Source: an uncultured Dyadobacter sp.
Lineage (GTDB): Bacteria > Bacteroidota > Bacteroidia > Cytophagales > Spirosomataceae
DNA length: 34,782 nucleotides
Direction: 5' to 3'
Assembly (NCBI RefSeq): GCF_946482605.1
Contig: NZ_CAMLSE010000054.1
Span: 1-34,782, forward strand
Position 1 is the first letter of the stretch. Each line of letters opens with the position of its first letter. This document shows positions 8,359 through 16,091 of the stretch, piece by piece. The notes below the pieces were generated by a model that was not told where the DNA came from, did no database searches, and saw only the letters and a list, made by a program, of their open reading frames with translations. A program made the position numbers and the translations under genes.

Positions 8359-9465
8359 TCATACCTGTATTTCCACAGGCTGTGTTTTAGCTCGGGATGC
8401 ATTGCGTATCGCCACTTGCTGGGCCAATGCTTCCGCAGCGGCCATGAATGCTTCGTTCACGATCAGATTGTTATCCATCACAGCGGGTTTCCCTTCGTCA
8501 CCGGCCTCACGTATGCCTTGTACGAGCGGGATCTGGCCGATCAGCGGCACCTCGAATTTGTCGGCCAGGGCCTGACCACCACCTTTCCCAAAAATAGGGT
8601 ATCGGTGATCCGGCAGTTCCTCAGGAGTAAACCACGCCATATTTTCGATCACCCCGAGAACAGGTACGTTAATCTGCGGCTGTTTAAACATCGAAATACC
8701 TTTGATCGCGTCCGCCAATGCTACTTTCTGAGGTGTCGTCACCACTACCGCGCCAGTAACAGGTACGGTTTGCACCAGGGTCAAATGAATGTCACCTGTT
8801 CCCGGAGGCAGGTCAATCAGCAGGTAATCGAGCTCGCCCCAGTCGGTATCGCCGAAAAACTGCCTTAACGCCTGACTGGCCATAGGCCCTCTCCACACTA
8901 CCGCACTGTCGGGCGGTGTCAAAAACCCGATGGAAATCATTTTGATACCGTACTGACGGATCGGATTAATGTAATTTTTACCGTCTTTGGGGGTAATCGT
9001 AGGCTGCATATCCTCTGCACCAAACATCACCGGAATCGAGGGACCCGAAATATCCGCATCGATAATCCCCACTTTTGCTCCCGACCGGTGCAATGCCATC
9101 GCCAGATTGGCTGTTACGGTCGACTTCCCTACTCCTCCCTTACCTGACGAAATGGCGATGACGTTTTTAACCCCTGGAATCAGCGGACCTGCATGCCTTG
9201 TGGTGGTCACATTGGCCGTCAGCTTGATAATTACTTCCACTTCCGGGCTTAGATGCTCGTGGATCGCATTCTCGCAATTTTTCCGGATCAGTTCTTTAAG
9301 AGGGCACGCCGGGGTGGTCAGTACCACGGTAAAACGCACCTGGTTGACACCGACTTCTATATCCTGGATCATACCGAGCGTTACCAGATCCTTTTTCAGG
9401 TCCGGTTCCTCCACAGTACTTAATGCCTGCAATACTTTTTCTTTATTGATTGTAAATTCTCCCAT
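8359..9465 (-). CDS. Mrp/ApbC-type iron-sulfur carrier P-loop ATPase
   Basis: A 368-residue protein with an N-terminal MIP18/DUF59 domain (about residues 6-90) and a deviant-Walker MinD/Mrp ATPase domain. The P-loop GKGGVGKST is at 108-116, followed by the switch-like DADISGPSIPVMFG, then DLPPGTGDIHLT and GVIENMAWFTPEELPD. Such proteins bind and transfer Fe-S clusters in the cytosol. The CPxC motif that many homologues carry just after IENM is absent here; the only DUF59 cysteines are C54 (in TPACPLKEL) and C64. The CPxC-less form is, from memory, common among Bacteroidota Mrp proteins. The ATG at 9465 begins the DUF59 domain correctly. It is followed by the nifU-like gene. Confidence 0.93.
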   Translation of the reverse strand: MGEFTINKEKVLQALSTVEEPDLKKDLVTLGMIQDIEVGVNQVRFTVVLTTPACPLKELIRKNCENAIHEHLSPEVEVIIKLTANVTTTRHAGPLIPGVKNVIAISSGKGGVGKSTVTANLAMALHRSGAKVGIIDADISGPSIPVMFGAEDMQPTITPKDGKNYINPIRQYGIKMISIGFLTPPDSAVVWRGPMASQALRQFFGDTDWGELDYLLIDLPPGTGDIHLTLVQTVPVTGAVVVTTPQKVALADAIKGISMFKQPQINVPVLGVIENMAWFTPEELPDHRYPIFGKGGGQALADKFEVPLIGQIPLVQGIREAGDEGKPAVMDNNLIVNEAFMAAAEALAQQVAIRNASRAKTQPVEIQV

Positions 9466-9524
9466 TATCTGGTATTGTACTTAAACCTAATACTACCCAA
9501 CACGAAATGCGCCTAATCAGTTTG

Positions 9525-10526
9525 TCACATTCCCGGAAATTCTCCGATTCTTTTTTCCACTTCTTCCATTTCCGCCGAAACGTCCAGATTCCGTGAAATC
9601 GCATTGAGCTTGCTCCACAACGATTTCAGCATTTTTAAATGCCCGGGAGTGAAGCCGTGCTGCGGGCGATGGGCGAGGCTGTCGCGCACGGAATCCCATT
9701 CCTTCATGAATTTCTGCGCTTCCGGCTGGATGAATGCGCTGCCGAAAGCATTGAAAATATACTCTTCGGCCACACTGTTCGGATGGATCATATCTTCCTT
9801 GTAAAACCGGTAATCGCGCAACTCGTCGATCATGATCTCATACGACGGAAAGTAGCCTACATGTTTGTATTTTTCCGATAACCTGTGACATACCAGGCGC
9901 AATGTGGATTTGCTTACCTGGTTCAGCGGCAGCGTATCGCGTGTGTGACGTACTGGACTGACGGTAAGCATGATCCGCAATTTCCGATTGTAAGGAATCA
10001 GTTTTTGAATCAATTGTTCAAACGGGATGAGGATCTGATCAAAATGCAGCAGTTCTTTCACAAACCTGTCACCCGGCAGCTTGTGACAGTTGCCGATGAT
10101 CTGATTGGTCTTCCTGTGGCGATAGGCAAAAGCAGTACCGAGCGTGATCACCAGCAGATCGGCTTCCGCCAAAAAACTGCGCACGGATTCTGCCTTGTCC
10201 GCCAGCAGGGTTTCCAAAGCGTTTTGCTGCTGAGCCCAATGCGAGGAATGATAGTCGTGATGCAGCCAGATTTGATCGGCATTTTGCAGGAAAAGTGCCG
10301 GATTCGGTTGTCTTCCATCCACTGCCTGATCTATAATCTTACAGATCGTGAGCGGATTAAATACGGTCCCAAACGGATTATTGAGTACATCGAATTTATA
10401 ACTTCCAAGCTGGCCCCCCAATACTTCAGCAAAACAGGAACCGATGGTCAGTATGCTGGAACGATGATCTATTTTCCAATCCGGGGCATCCAACTCAACC
10501 TCCGTCCTCAACTTAATCTCCTTCAT
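9525..10526 (-). CDS. GSCFA domain protein (SGNH-hydrolase-like)
   Basis: A 333-residue protein with the family-defining motif IGSCFAEVLG (GSCFA at residues 29-33). It also has VITLGTAFAYRH and a C-terminal EDMIHPNSVAEEYIF segment that resembles the DxxHP block of SGNH/GDSL esterases. The Ser of GSCFA and the late Asp/His are the likely catalytic triad members by analogy. No signal peptide is seen. The biochemical role of GSCFA proteins is unproven; an esterase or acyl-hydrolase acting on a surface or cell-wall substrate is the usual guess. The ATG at 10526 is chosen because the nine codons above it start at TTG and are not family-like. The gene stands alone, divergent from 10676. Confidence 0.88.
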   Translation of the reverse strand: MKEIKLRTEVELDAPDWKIDHRSSILTIGSCFAEVLGGQLGSYKFDVLNNPFGTVFNPLTICKIIDQAVDGRQPNPALFLQNADQIWLHHDYHSSHWAQQQNALETLLADKAESVRSFLAEADLLVITLGTAFAYRHRKTNQIIGNCHKLPGDRFVKELLHFDQILIPFEQLIQKLIPYNRKLRIMLTVSPVRHTRDTLPLNQVSKSTLRLVCHRLSEKYKHVGYFPSYEIMIDELRDYRFYKEDMIHPNSVAEEYIFNAFGSAFIQPEAQKFMKEWDSVRDSLAHRPQHGFTPGHLKMLKSLWSKLNAISRNLDVSAEMEEVEKRIGEFPGM

Positions 10527-10609
10527 TACATAAAACGATGTGCGGGACTGCAAAATTAAGCATGAAATGATCAGGATTTTACTAAATGCTGGGTTTCATG
10601 AATTTATAA

Positions 10610-10639
10610 TTTGGGTTGATGGGATTTTTTATATGTTTG
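10610..10639 (+). promoter_or_regulatory. Bacteroidota-type promoter for the 145-residue gene
   Basis: TTTG at 10610-10613 and TATGTTTG at 10632-10639 (perfect TAnnTTTG) are separated by 18 bases. A transcript starting near 10646 would give a leader of about 30 bases before the ATG at 10676. Confidence 0.5.
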
Positions 10640-10675
10640 GGGAGAATTTAAAACACACTATAAGTCGTTAGATGT

Positions 10676-11113
10676 ATGAATGAAAAGGGGTATCCGTTCA
10701 GCACCCTTGCGAATGGGTCGGTTTACACGTTCGAGAGCATTGGGCAAAACAAAACAATACAAAAACTTGTTTTGATTACGCCAACCAGATATGATAAGCT
10801 TTTTAACGTCGCGTTACTGGACGTGCTTAACGATGGTGAAACCAGTGATGAGATTGAAAGTAAAAATGGAGACATGGTTGAAGTACTGGCAACTGTCTTT
10901 TCCATCCTGAAAGACTTCCTTGATGAAAATCCTGACACAACACTCGTGTTCAGAGGAAGTGATCAAAGAAGACACAGGTTATACCGGATTATTCTGGCCC
11001 GTGAACTTCCTGGAATTTCCGGTTATTACATTGTTTATGGAGGAACTCCCCAAAACCTGATCCCCTTCCAGGCTGACGTTGATTCTAACTACTACTTTTT
11101 AAAGAAACTCTGA
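10676..11113 (+). CDS. Uncharacterised 145-residue protein, probably DUF6934-type
   Basis: The protein begins YPFSTLANGSVYTFESIGQN and ends ISGYYIVYGGTPQN...YYFLKKL. The pattern (aromatic N-terminal strand, 'FESIGxNKTIQKLV', a central acidic helix, then 'TTLVFRGSDQRRHRLYRIIL') resembles small Bacteroidota proteins grouped, as I recall, under DUF6934; this naming is from memory and tentative. No catalytic motif, signal peptide or membrane segment is visible. It has its own promoter. Its stop is followed after one base by the ATG of a 49-residue ORF, so the two form a translationally tight pair, an arrangement like toxin-antitoxin modules but with no other support for that role. The function is unknown. 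Confidence 0.8.
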   Translation: MNEKGYPFSTLANGSVYTFESIGQNKTIQKLVLITPTRYDKLFNVALLDVLNDGETSDEIESKNGDMVEVLATVFSILKDFLDENPDTTLVFRGSDQRRHRLYRIILARELPGISGYYIVYGGTPQNLIPFQADVDSNYYFLKKL

Positions 11114-11114
11114 T

Positions 11115-11264
11115 ATGAACGAAACTAAGCCATTTAAGCTCACAGCAGCCCAGCAGAAGGTTGTCGACCAAAAGTTGAAAGAAGTTAACGAATACCTTTC
11201 CACAGTCGACCTCTCAATACTTTACGAGGGAAGCTCGAAACCTAAGAAAACGACAAAGTCATAA
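11115..11264 (+). CDS. Small 49-residue protein following the 145-residue gene
   Basis: ATG at 11115, TAA at 11262-11264. The translation starts MNETKPFKLTAAQQK and ends SSKPKKTTKS. The middle is amphipathic and charged (VVDQKLKEVNEYLSTVDL), likely one helix, with a basic tail. It begins one base after the stop of the 145-residue gene and ends two bases before the GH16 ATG, so it is probably translationally coupled. The arrangement and composition suggest a small partner or antitoxin-like protein for the upstream product, but nothing in the sequence proves it. Confidence 0.6.
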   Translation: MNETKPFKLTAAQQKVVDQKLKEVNEYLSTVDLSILYEGSSKPKKTTKS

Positions 11265-11266
11265 AT

Positions 11267-12103
11267 ATGCCCTTATTAATTTTCTTCGAACTGACGGTAG
11301 TTGCCGCAATAGCAAGCTGTGTTCAACCCGCATTTGACAAGGCACCGGCTCATTTCACCTACGAATTCGCCCCAACGCCGTCCTGGCAGGATGAATTCGA
11401 CTACTCCGGCAAGCCCGACGCCACCAAATGGAGTTACGACCTCGGCGACCATGGATGGGGGAATAACGAACTGGAAAACTACACCGACAAAATTGAAAAC
11501 GCCAAAGTCGGGAATGGCAATCTGGTGATCACCGCGATTAAAGAGCCATCCGGAAAGCAACAGTACAGCTCCGCACGCCTGGTTTCGAAAGGCAAGGGCG
11601 ATTTTCTCTATGGTAAGTTCGAGATTCGCGCGAAGCTTCCCAAAGGCCGCGGTACCTGGCCGGCCATCTGGATGCTGGCCAGCGGCAACGACTACGGCAA
11701 CAAAGGATGGCCGGATAACGGAGAGATCGATATCATGGAACATGTGGGATTCGACCAGGACCGCCTCCACGGCAATATCCACACCAAGGCATTCAATCAT
11801 GCCATCAAAACAAACAAGGGCAACAATATCGTCGTCAATGGTCTTTCGGATGACTTCCATATTTACACTTGTGAATGGACGCCCGAAACGGTTTCGATTC
11901 TCGTCGACGGTAATCCTTATTTTACATTCAAAAAAGAGCCGGGCTATCAATGGGCAGAATGGCCTTTCGACAAACCTTTTCATATGATTTTGAATGTCGC
12001 GGTAGGTGGCAACTGGGGCGGGCAAAAGGGCGTGGATGACAGCATTTTCCCGCAAAAAATGGAGGTCGATTACGTGCGCGTCTACCCGCTTGTGACGAAA
12101 TAG
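11267..12103 (+). CDS. GH16 family beta-glucanase (laminarinase-like) lipoprotein
   Basis: A 278-residue glycoside hydrolase of family 16. The catalytic signature GEIDIMEHVG gives E153 (nucleophile), D155 and E158 (acid/base) in the beta-bulge form ExDxxE typical of laminarinases. Supporting segments are WSYDLGDHGWGNNELENYT, GRGTWPAIWML and the C-terminal LNVAVGGNWGG. It would cut beta-1,3 or mixed beta-1,3/1,4-glucans. The N-terminus (PLLIFFELTVVAAIASC) ends in a lipobox-like IASC (C18), implying a lipoprotein, but it lacks the usual Lys/Arg after Met. An in-frame stop at 11243 excludes a longer N-terminus. It starts two bases after the 49-residue ORF, so it may be transcribed from the promoter at 10610. 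Confidence 0.93.
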   Translation: MPLLIFFELTVVAAIASCVQPAFDKAPAHFTYEFAPTPSWQDEFDYSGKPDATKWSYDLGDHGWGNNELENYTDKIENAKVGNGNLVITAIKEPSGKQQYSSARLVSKGKGDFLYGKFEIRAKLPKGRGTWPAIWMLASGNDYGNKGWPDNGEIDIMEHVGFDQDRLHGNIHTKAFNHAIKTNKGNNIVVNGLSDDFHIYTCEWTPETVSILVDGNPYFTFKKEPGYQWAEWPFDKPFHMILNVAVGGNWGGQKGVDDSIFPQKMEVDYVRVYPLVTK

Positions 12104-12141
12104 CAGCTTTGAAAATCCAGTGCACGGAAGTATCTTGCACC

Positions 12142-13914
12142 ATGGATCATTTCGTCGTTTCGGCCAGAAAGTATCGTCCCGTCACCTTCGATTCGGTGGT
12201 GGGTCAATCACACATCACTACCACATTAAAGAATGCGATTCGCACCAATCACCTCGCCCAGGCCTTTTTATTTTGTGGCCCCCGTGGTGTAGGAAAGACG
12301 ACCTGTGCACGTATTTTGGCCAAAACAATCAACTGCCAGAATCTGGGCGACGACGTGGAGGCTTGTGGGGAATGCGAGTCCTGTGTGAGCTTTCAAAACA
12401 ATGCCTCCTTCAATATCCACGAGCTCGATGCGGCTTCCAATAACTCGGTAGAAGACATCCGGAACCTGATCGATCAGGTTCGCTATCCTCCCCAGACCGG
12501 GAAGTACAAGATCTACATCATCGATGAGGTACACATGCTTTCGCAGGCGGCTTTCAATGCATTTTTGAAAACGCTGGAAGAGCCTCCCTCCTACGCGATC
12601 TTTATCCTTGCAACGACTGAAAAGCACAAAATCCTGCCCACGATCCTGTCGCGTTGCCAGATTTTCGACTTCAACCGTATCCAGGCGAAGGACATTGCCT
12701 ATCACCTGGCGGACATTGCTCAGAAAGAGGGAATCAATGCTGAGAAAGACGCGCTCGAACTGATCGGCCAGAAGGCCGACGGCGGATTGCGTGATGCATT
12801 GTCAATGTTTGACCTGAATGTGACTTTTTCGACCAATAACCACCTCACTTACGAGGCTGTGCTGGAGAATCTTCATATTCTGGATTACGATTACTATTTC
12901 AAGATCACCGATGCCCTCACTGCCGGCAGCATCGCCCGATCGCTGGTGCTGTTTGATGAAATTTTGCGAAAGGGTTTTGACGGCCACTTGTTCGTAGTCG
13001 GCTTGCTGGAACATTTCAGGAACCTGCTTGTTTGCAAAGACCCCGCAACGGTAACGCTCCTGCAGGTATCGGAGTCGGCAGAGCGAAAATACCTTGAACA
13101 GTCTTTGATGGCCGATTTAAGCTTTCTGCTATCGGCGCTGAGCATTACCGGGCAATGCGATATCAATTATAAATCTGCGAAAAACCAGCGGCTGCATGTG
13201 GAGCTCTGCCTCATGAAACTCGCCAATCTGCCCCAGGTTCTTCAACTTCATTCACTTGCCGCCGTTGATGAAACGGCAAAAAAAAAAGTTGACGTCCAAC
13301 CACAGCAGCCCGTAAATGCCCCTGCTTCTCCTGCCCCGGAAGTCGCTACGGTCAATGGCAGCTCTTCCAATGGCGCCGGCTATGTGGCGCCGCAACCCCA
13401 GGCTGTACAGCAAACGGCTGCTCCTTCACGCCTGAAGAGTACCATTTCGCTGACGCCGCCGGTCATGACCGCACAGGCCGCGCCAGCCAAAGAACTGTCC
13501 AGTAAGCCGGCAAATGACTATGCGGCTGACGCTGTTAACGGGAAGAAGGAGCAACTTACTCTCAGCAATCTGCAAAGGTTATGGTATGAGTTTTCGCAAA
13601 GACGCGAACAGGGAGGGAATTCGACTACGGAGCAGATTACCTTGAACCGGGAATTCCAGCTGAACGGAACCACCATTGAGATTGCCCTCGATAATGACCA
13701 TCAGTTCGACGCTGTCATGAATGTAAGGTACGATCTGCTGGGCTTCCTGAAAAGCCGCCTCGACGCTCCGAAGCTGGATATCAACCCCCGCGTTGCTCCT
13801 CAGGAAGTAAACCGGCTGCCTTATACACCGGCTGAAAAATTCAATTATATGGCGGAGAAAAACCCTTATCTGCTTGATCTGAAGCAGGCGCTGGGACTGG
13901 ATGTGGACTTCTAA
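12142..13914 (+). CDS. dnaX: DNA polymerase III subunit gamma/tau
   Basis: The clamp-loader ATPase of the replicative polymerase. The 590-residue reading starts at the ATG at 12142 (MDHFVVSARKYRP); a TTG 33 bases upstream is in frame but is not family-like. Walker A is GPRGVGKT (46-53). The zinc module cysteines are C65 and the C75/C78/C81 set. Walker B is IIDEVH (126-131), followed by LKTLEEPP, and sensor 1 lies in ATTEKHKILPTILSRC. Domain III runs to about residue 375. A Pro/Ala/Gln-rich linker (about 380-460) then leads to a C-terminal tau-like domain. An A10 run at 13278-13287, exactly at the domain III/linker junction, could give a short gamma form (separate entry). It ends 10 bases before convergent coaE. 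Confidence 0.97.
   Translation: MDHFVVSARKYRPVTFDSVVGQSHITTTLKNAIRTNHLAQAFLFCGPRGVGKTTCARILAKTINCQNLGDDVEACGECESCVSFQNNASFNIHELDAASNNSVEDIRNLIDQVRYPPQTGKYKIYIIDEVHMLSQAAFNAFLKTLEEPPSYAIFILATTEKHKILPTILSRCQIFDFNRIQAKDIAYHLADIAQKEGINAEKDALELIGQKADGGLRDALSMFDLNVTFSTNNHLTYEAVLENLHILDYDYYFKITDALTAGSIARSLVLFDEILRKGFDGHLFVVGLLEHFRNLLVCKDPATVTLLQVSESAERKYLEQSLMADLSFLLSALSITGQCDINYKSAKNQRLHVELCLMKLANLPQVLQLHSLAAVDETAKKKVDVQPQQPVNAPASPAPEVATVNGSSSNGAGYVAPQPQAVQQTAAPSRLKSTISLTPPVMTAQAAPAKELSSKPANDYAADAVNGKKEQLTLSNLQRLWYEFSQRREQGGNSTTEQITLNREFQLNGTTIEIALDNDHQFDAVMNVRYDLLGFLKSRLDAPKLDINPRVAPQEVNRLPYTPAEKFNYMAEKNPYLLDLKQALGLDVDF
13276..13292 (+). other. Candidate frameshift/slippage site in dnaX (A10 tract)
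   Basis: In frame the codons are GCA AAA AAA AAA GTT (residues 379-383). The ten consecutive A bases (13278-13287) allow tandem tRNA-Lys slippage. After a -1 shift the next codons are AGT (13287-13289) and TGA (13290-13292), ending the protein at 383 residues right after domain III. A +1 shift ends at TAA 13313-13315. RNA polymerase slippage on A10 would produce the same truncated forms. The slip itself is predicted, not shown. Confidence 0.5.
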
Positions 13915-13924
13915 GAGATTAACC

Positions 13925-14518
13925 TTACTGTCGGAAAATCCGGTCCAACTCTAAAACCTGTGGTATCAACGCGGACTGGTCGTCGTTGTCAACAACATAG
14001 TCCGCTATGGCAAGCCGATCGGCATCCGAAACCTGCCGTGCGATGATCGCCCGTATCTCCTGTTCAGTCCGCTGATCTCTCTGCAGAATACGTTTGACCC
14101 TGACCTCTGCCGGTGCCTGTACTACTACAACAGCGTCCACCGCATTAGCTCCGCCTGCCCGGGCCATTATGGCCGCTTCTTTCACCACATAAGGCAATCC
14201 TGCGTACTGCTTTACCCATTCTTTCGTGTCCCTGAGCACAACAGGGTGAATGATCGCATTCAATTCCTTTAGCAAGGCCTCGTTTTTGAAAACCTTTGAC
14301 GAAACAAAAACCGTATCGTAATGCCCCTTCCGGTCATAAGCTTCCGGACCGAGCAGTTCAACAACCCGTCCGCGGATCTCGTCATCATGATTGGTGAGCC
14401 ATTTGGCGCGGCTGTCGGCGTAATAAACAGGAATATCCAGGCATTCGAAAAGCCTGCATACCATACTTTTACCGGAACCGATGCCGCCGGTAACACCTAT
14501 CAGACGCGGGAAATCCAT
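13925..14518 (-). CDS. coaE: Dephospho-CoA kinase
   Basis: This 197-residue enzyme catalyses the last step of coenzyme A synthesis, phosphorylating the 3'-OH of dephospho-CoA. The P-loop GGIGSGKS is at 11-18, directly after LIGVTG. Other CoaE signatures are IPVYYADSRAKWL, AIIHPVV and the lid region RVKRILQRDQRTEQEIRAII, followed by DYVVDNDD. Length is normal (about 200). The ATG at 14518 fits. It is the last gene of the minus-strand run and follows the ybbR-like gene by 27 bases. Cytosolic. Confidence 0.96.
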   Translation of the reverse strand: MDFPRLIGVTGGIGSGKSMVCRLFECLDIPVYYADSRAKWLTNHDDEIRGRVVELLGPEAYDRKGHYDTVFVSSKVFKNEALLKELNAIIHPVVLRDTKEWVKQYAGLPYVVKEAAIMARAGGANAVDAVVVVQAPAEVRVKRILQRDQRTEQEIRAIIARQVSDADRLAIADYVVDNDDQSALIPQVLELDRIFRQ

Positions 14519-14545
14519 GATTTCGAAAATAATGTGATGAGGATC

Positions 14546-15241
14546 TTACTCCTGGGGCGCAGCATTCAGGTACTGTGCTACTTCAAAACTTACATAAACA
14601 TCCCGATGACTTACTTCCACCAACGGCGACACCGGCAATGGGATAGGCAGGCTTTCATCGTAATTGTTCTGTATTTTGGGGGTAAGTACCGGCACCCGGA
14701 TCGTATCAGGGTAAGTTTTGATCAGGGAAACAGGGCCATCCACCGATATCAGAGATGGCGACACATTGATAAAACTGGATATCACATAGCCTTCCCTCAT
14801 GTTAATGCCGGTGCTATCCACGCGGATGGGAATAATTTTCCTGATTTTAGGCTCGAAGTTGAGTTCGAAGGTGTCGGCCACCACATAGTTGACGTGTAGA
14901 TTGGGGAACATGTCCGTGATCTGATCCGTCAGGGTAGTAGAATTGATAAAGCTGGCGACAGTCGGGTTCTGGACCCGGTAAATCACCGGATTTGCATTGA
15001 AGTTCAGCCACGACTTTTGCAGCAATGTCCAGCCATCTCCCGTCACATTAACCGAAATACGCTTCGGCAATGGCTGCATGGGAACATACGCGGAATTGTC
15101 ATACTCGATGGAGAGCGGATAATTCAGTTTCAGCGAATAGTTGTCCTTATTCAGCACATTCATTAACCAAAAAAAGGACGCTGCAAGCAAGCATCCAATA
15201 AATGTTTTGATCCTGTTCTGGTTGGGTGGGACTTGGCTCAC
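14546..15241 (-). CDS. YbbR/CdaR-like domain protein, membrane-anchored
   Basis: A 231-residue protein with a single N-terminal membrane anchor (about residues 10-29, FIGCLLAASFFWLMNVL) and a predicted extracytoplasmic beta-rich region with YbbR-type repeats (e.g. PLSIEYDN, ISVDGPVSLI...DTIRVPV). In Firmicutes the YbbR protein CdaR regulates the diadenylate cyclase CdaA; here no cdaA is adjacent, so that role is only possible. The start is GTG at 15241. The next ATG would cut into the anchor, and an upstream in-frame TAA at 15292-15290 limits extension. A terminator-like hairpin lies immediately upstream, with its T-run ending 7 bases before the GTG. Confidence 0.85.
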   Translation of the reverse strand: MSQVPPNQNRIKTFIGCLLAASFFWLMNVLNKDNYSLKLNYPLSIEYDNSAYVPMQPLPKRISVNVTGDGWTLLQKSWLNFNANPVIYRVQNPTVASFINSTTLTDQITDMFPNLHVNYVVADTFELNFEPKIRKIIPIRVDSTGINMREGYVISSFINVSPSLISVDGPVSLIKTYPDTIRVPVLTPKIQNNYDESLPIPLPVSPLVEVSHRDVYVSFEVAQYLNAAPQE

Positions 15242-15248
15242 GACAAAT

Positions 15249-15280
15249 AAAAAAATGCATGCATCACGACGAATGCATGC
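15249..15280 (-). terminator. Intrinsic-terminator-like hairpin between yajC and ybbR-like gene
   Basis: GCATGCAT (15257-15264) and ATGCATGC (15273-15280) form an 8-bp perfect stem with an 8-base loop. On the minus strand they are followed after one A by seven consecutive T (15255-15249). It starts 14 bases after the yajC stop and its T-run ends just before the ybbR GTG. It therefore looks like a terminator or attenuator inside the gene run. Confidence 0.7.
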
Positions 15281-15293
15281 TATCCATGATTAG

Positions 15294-15596
15294 TTACCCT
15301 GCGATGGTGCGGGAAATAGCTGATTTGTCAACTGTCAGCTTCACACCTTTGTCAAGCTCTAATGTAACAGTAGCTTCTTCAACGGTGTAGATTCTGGCGT
15401 GGATTCCTCCGATCGTAACAACCTGATCACCTTTTTTTAGATTAGTAAGCAATTCCTTCTGTTCCTTCTGTTTTTTCTGCTGCGGCCGAATCATGAAGAA
15501 GTAAAAAACACCAATAATACCGACCCACATCACCACTTGATAAATCATGGCTTGTGAACCGCCGGCTGCTGCTTGTGCTAAAAGAGAGAAATTCAT
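15294..15596 (-). CDS. yajC: Preprotein translocase subunit YajC
   Basis: A 100-residue YajC with a short N-terminus, one membrane segment (MWVGIIGVFYFFMIRP, about residues 23-38) and the hallmark RPQQKKQKEQ, followed by the small beta domain LKKGDQVVTIGGIHARI. YajC associates with SecDF at the inner membrane and assists Sec export. The ATG at 15596 gives the normal length; codons above it overlap the leader and are not family-like. It is preceded by the DUF1573 gene (46-base gap) in the same direction. Confidence 0.95.
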   Translation of the reverse strand: MNFSLLAQAAAGGSQAMIYQVVMWVGIIGVFYFFMIRPQQKKQKEQKELLTNLKKGDQVVTIGGIHARIYTVEEATVTLELDKGVKLTVDKSAISRTIAG

Positions 15597-15642
15597 TTGA
15601 ATTGATGGGTTGTATAAATGTTTTAAAGAAGTGCTGCGCTGA

Positions 15643-16083
15643 TTACTTTTCGCCTTCCGGCTTCGGCGCTGCATTGACGATACCTTTCAGCCTGAGCTCC
15701 GAATAGGCTGGTTCGGTGTTGGCATAAACCGTCACGGTCTTCACCTGCGGTCCTGCCTTGTGCTTGCTGTCAAAACGGACTTTAATGCTCGATGTCTGCT
15801 TCGGCGCAATTGGATCTTTCGGCCATTCAGGCGTGGTGCACCCGCAGGAAGAGCTGATATTATTGAGGATCAGCGGATACTCCCCGTCGTTGCGGAATTT
15901 GAAGTCGTGCTCCACGATCGCTCCCTCCTCGATCGTACCGAAATCAAATGAGGCACTGTCGATCAAAGCAAAAACAGGCATTTTAGAGTCTGCCTGTTTT
16001 TCTTCACCTTTTTTTTCAACTTTCGAACAATTGGAAAAAACCAGTGTGGTTCCCAAAAGGACAAATAGCGATATTTTTTTCAT
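15643..16083 (-). CDS. DUF1573 domain lipoprotein
   Basis: A 146-residue protein with a signal peptide (KKISLFVLLGTTLVFSNC) ending in a likely lipobox Cys (C19), an acidic/Lys linker, then one DUF1573 Ig-like domain. The domain shows FDFGTIEEG, HDFKFRNDGEYPL, the SSCGCTTPEWP motif and PKQTSSIKVRFDS...KTVTVYANT. It is predicted to sit in the cell envelope facing the periplasm. DUF1573 proteins are abundant in Bacteroidota and of unknown function; the CGCT motif may bind metal or form a disulfide. It follows the ytxH-like gene by 8 bases. Confidence 0.9.
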   Translation of the reverse strand: MKKISLFVLLGTTLVFSNCSKVEKKGEEKQADSKMPVFALIDSASFDFGTIEEGAIVEHDFKFRNDGEYPLILNNISSSCGCTTPEWPKDPIAPKQTSSIKVRFDSKHKAGPQVKTVTVYANTEPAYSELRLKGIVNAAPKPEGEK

Positions 16084-16091
16084 AAAAGGGA

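Noticed and set aside
11276..12055. A 259-codon open frame antisense to the GH16 gene
   Set aside because: The GH16 reading has catalytic motifs and full family similarity; the antisense frame has no recognisable motif and reflects codon bias.
12108..12138. TTTG-N19-TATCTTGC as a promoter for dnaX
   Set aside because: Only partly matches the -7 consensus, and transcription would start inside or past the dnaX ATG at 12142.
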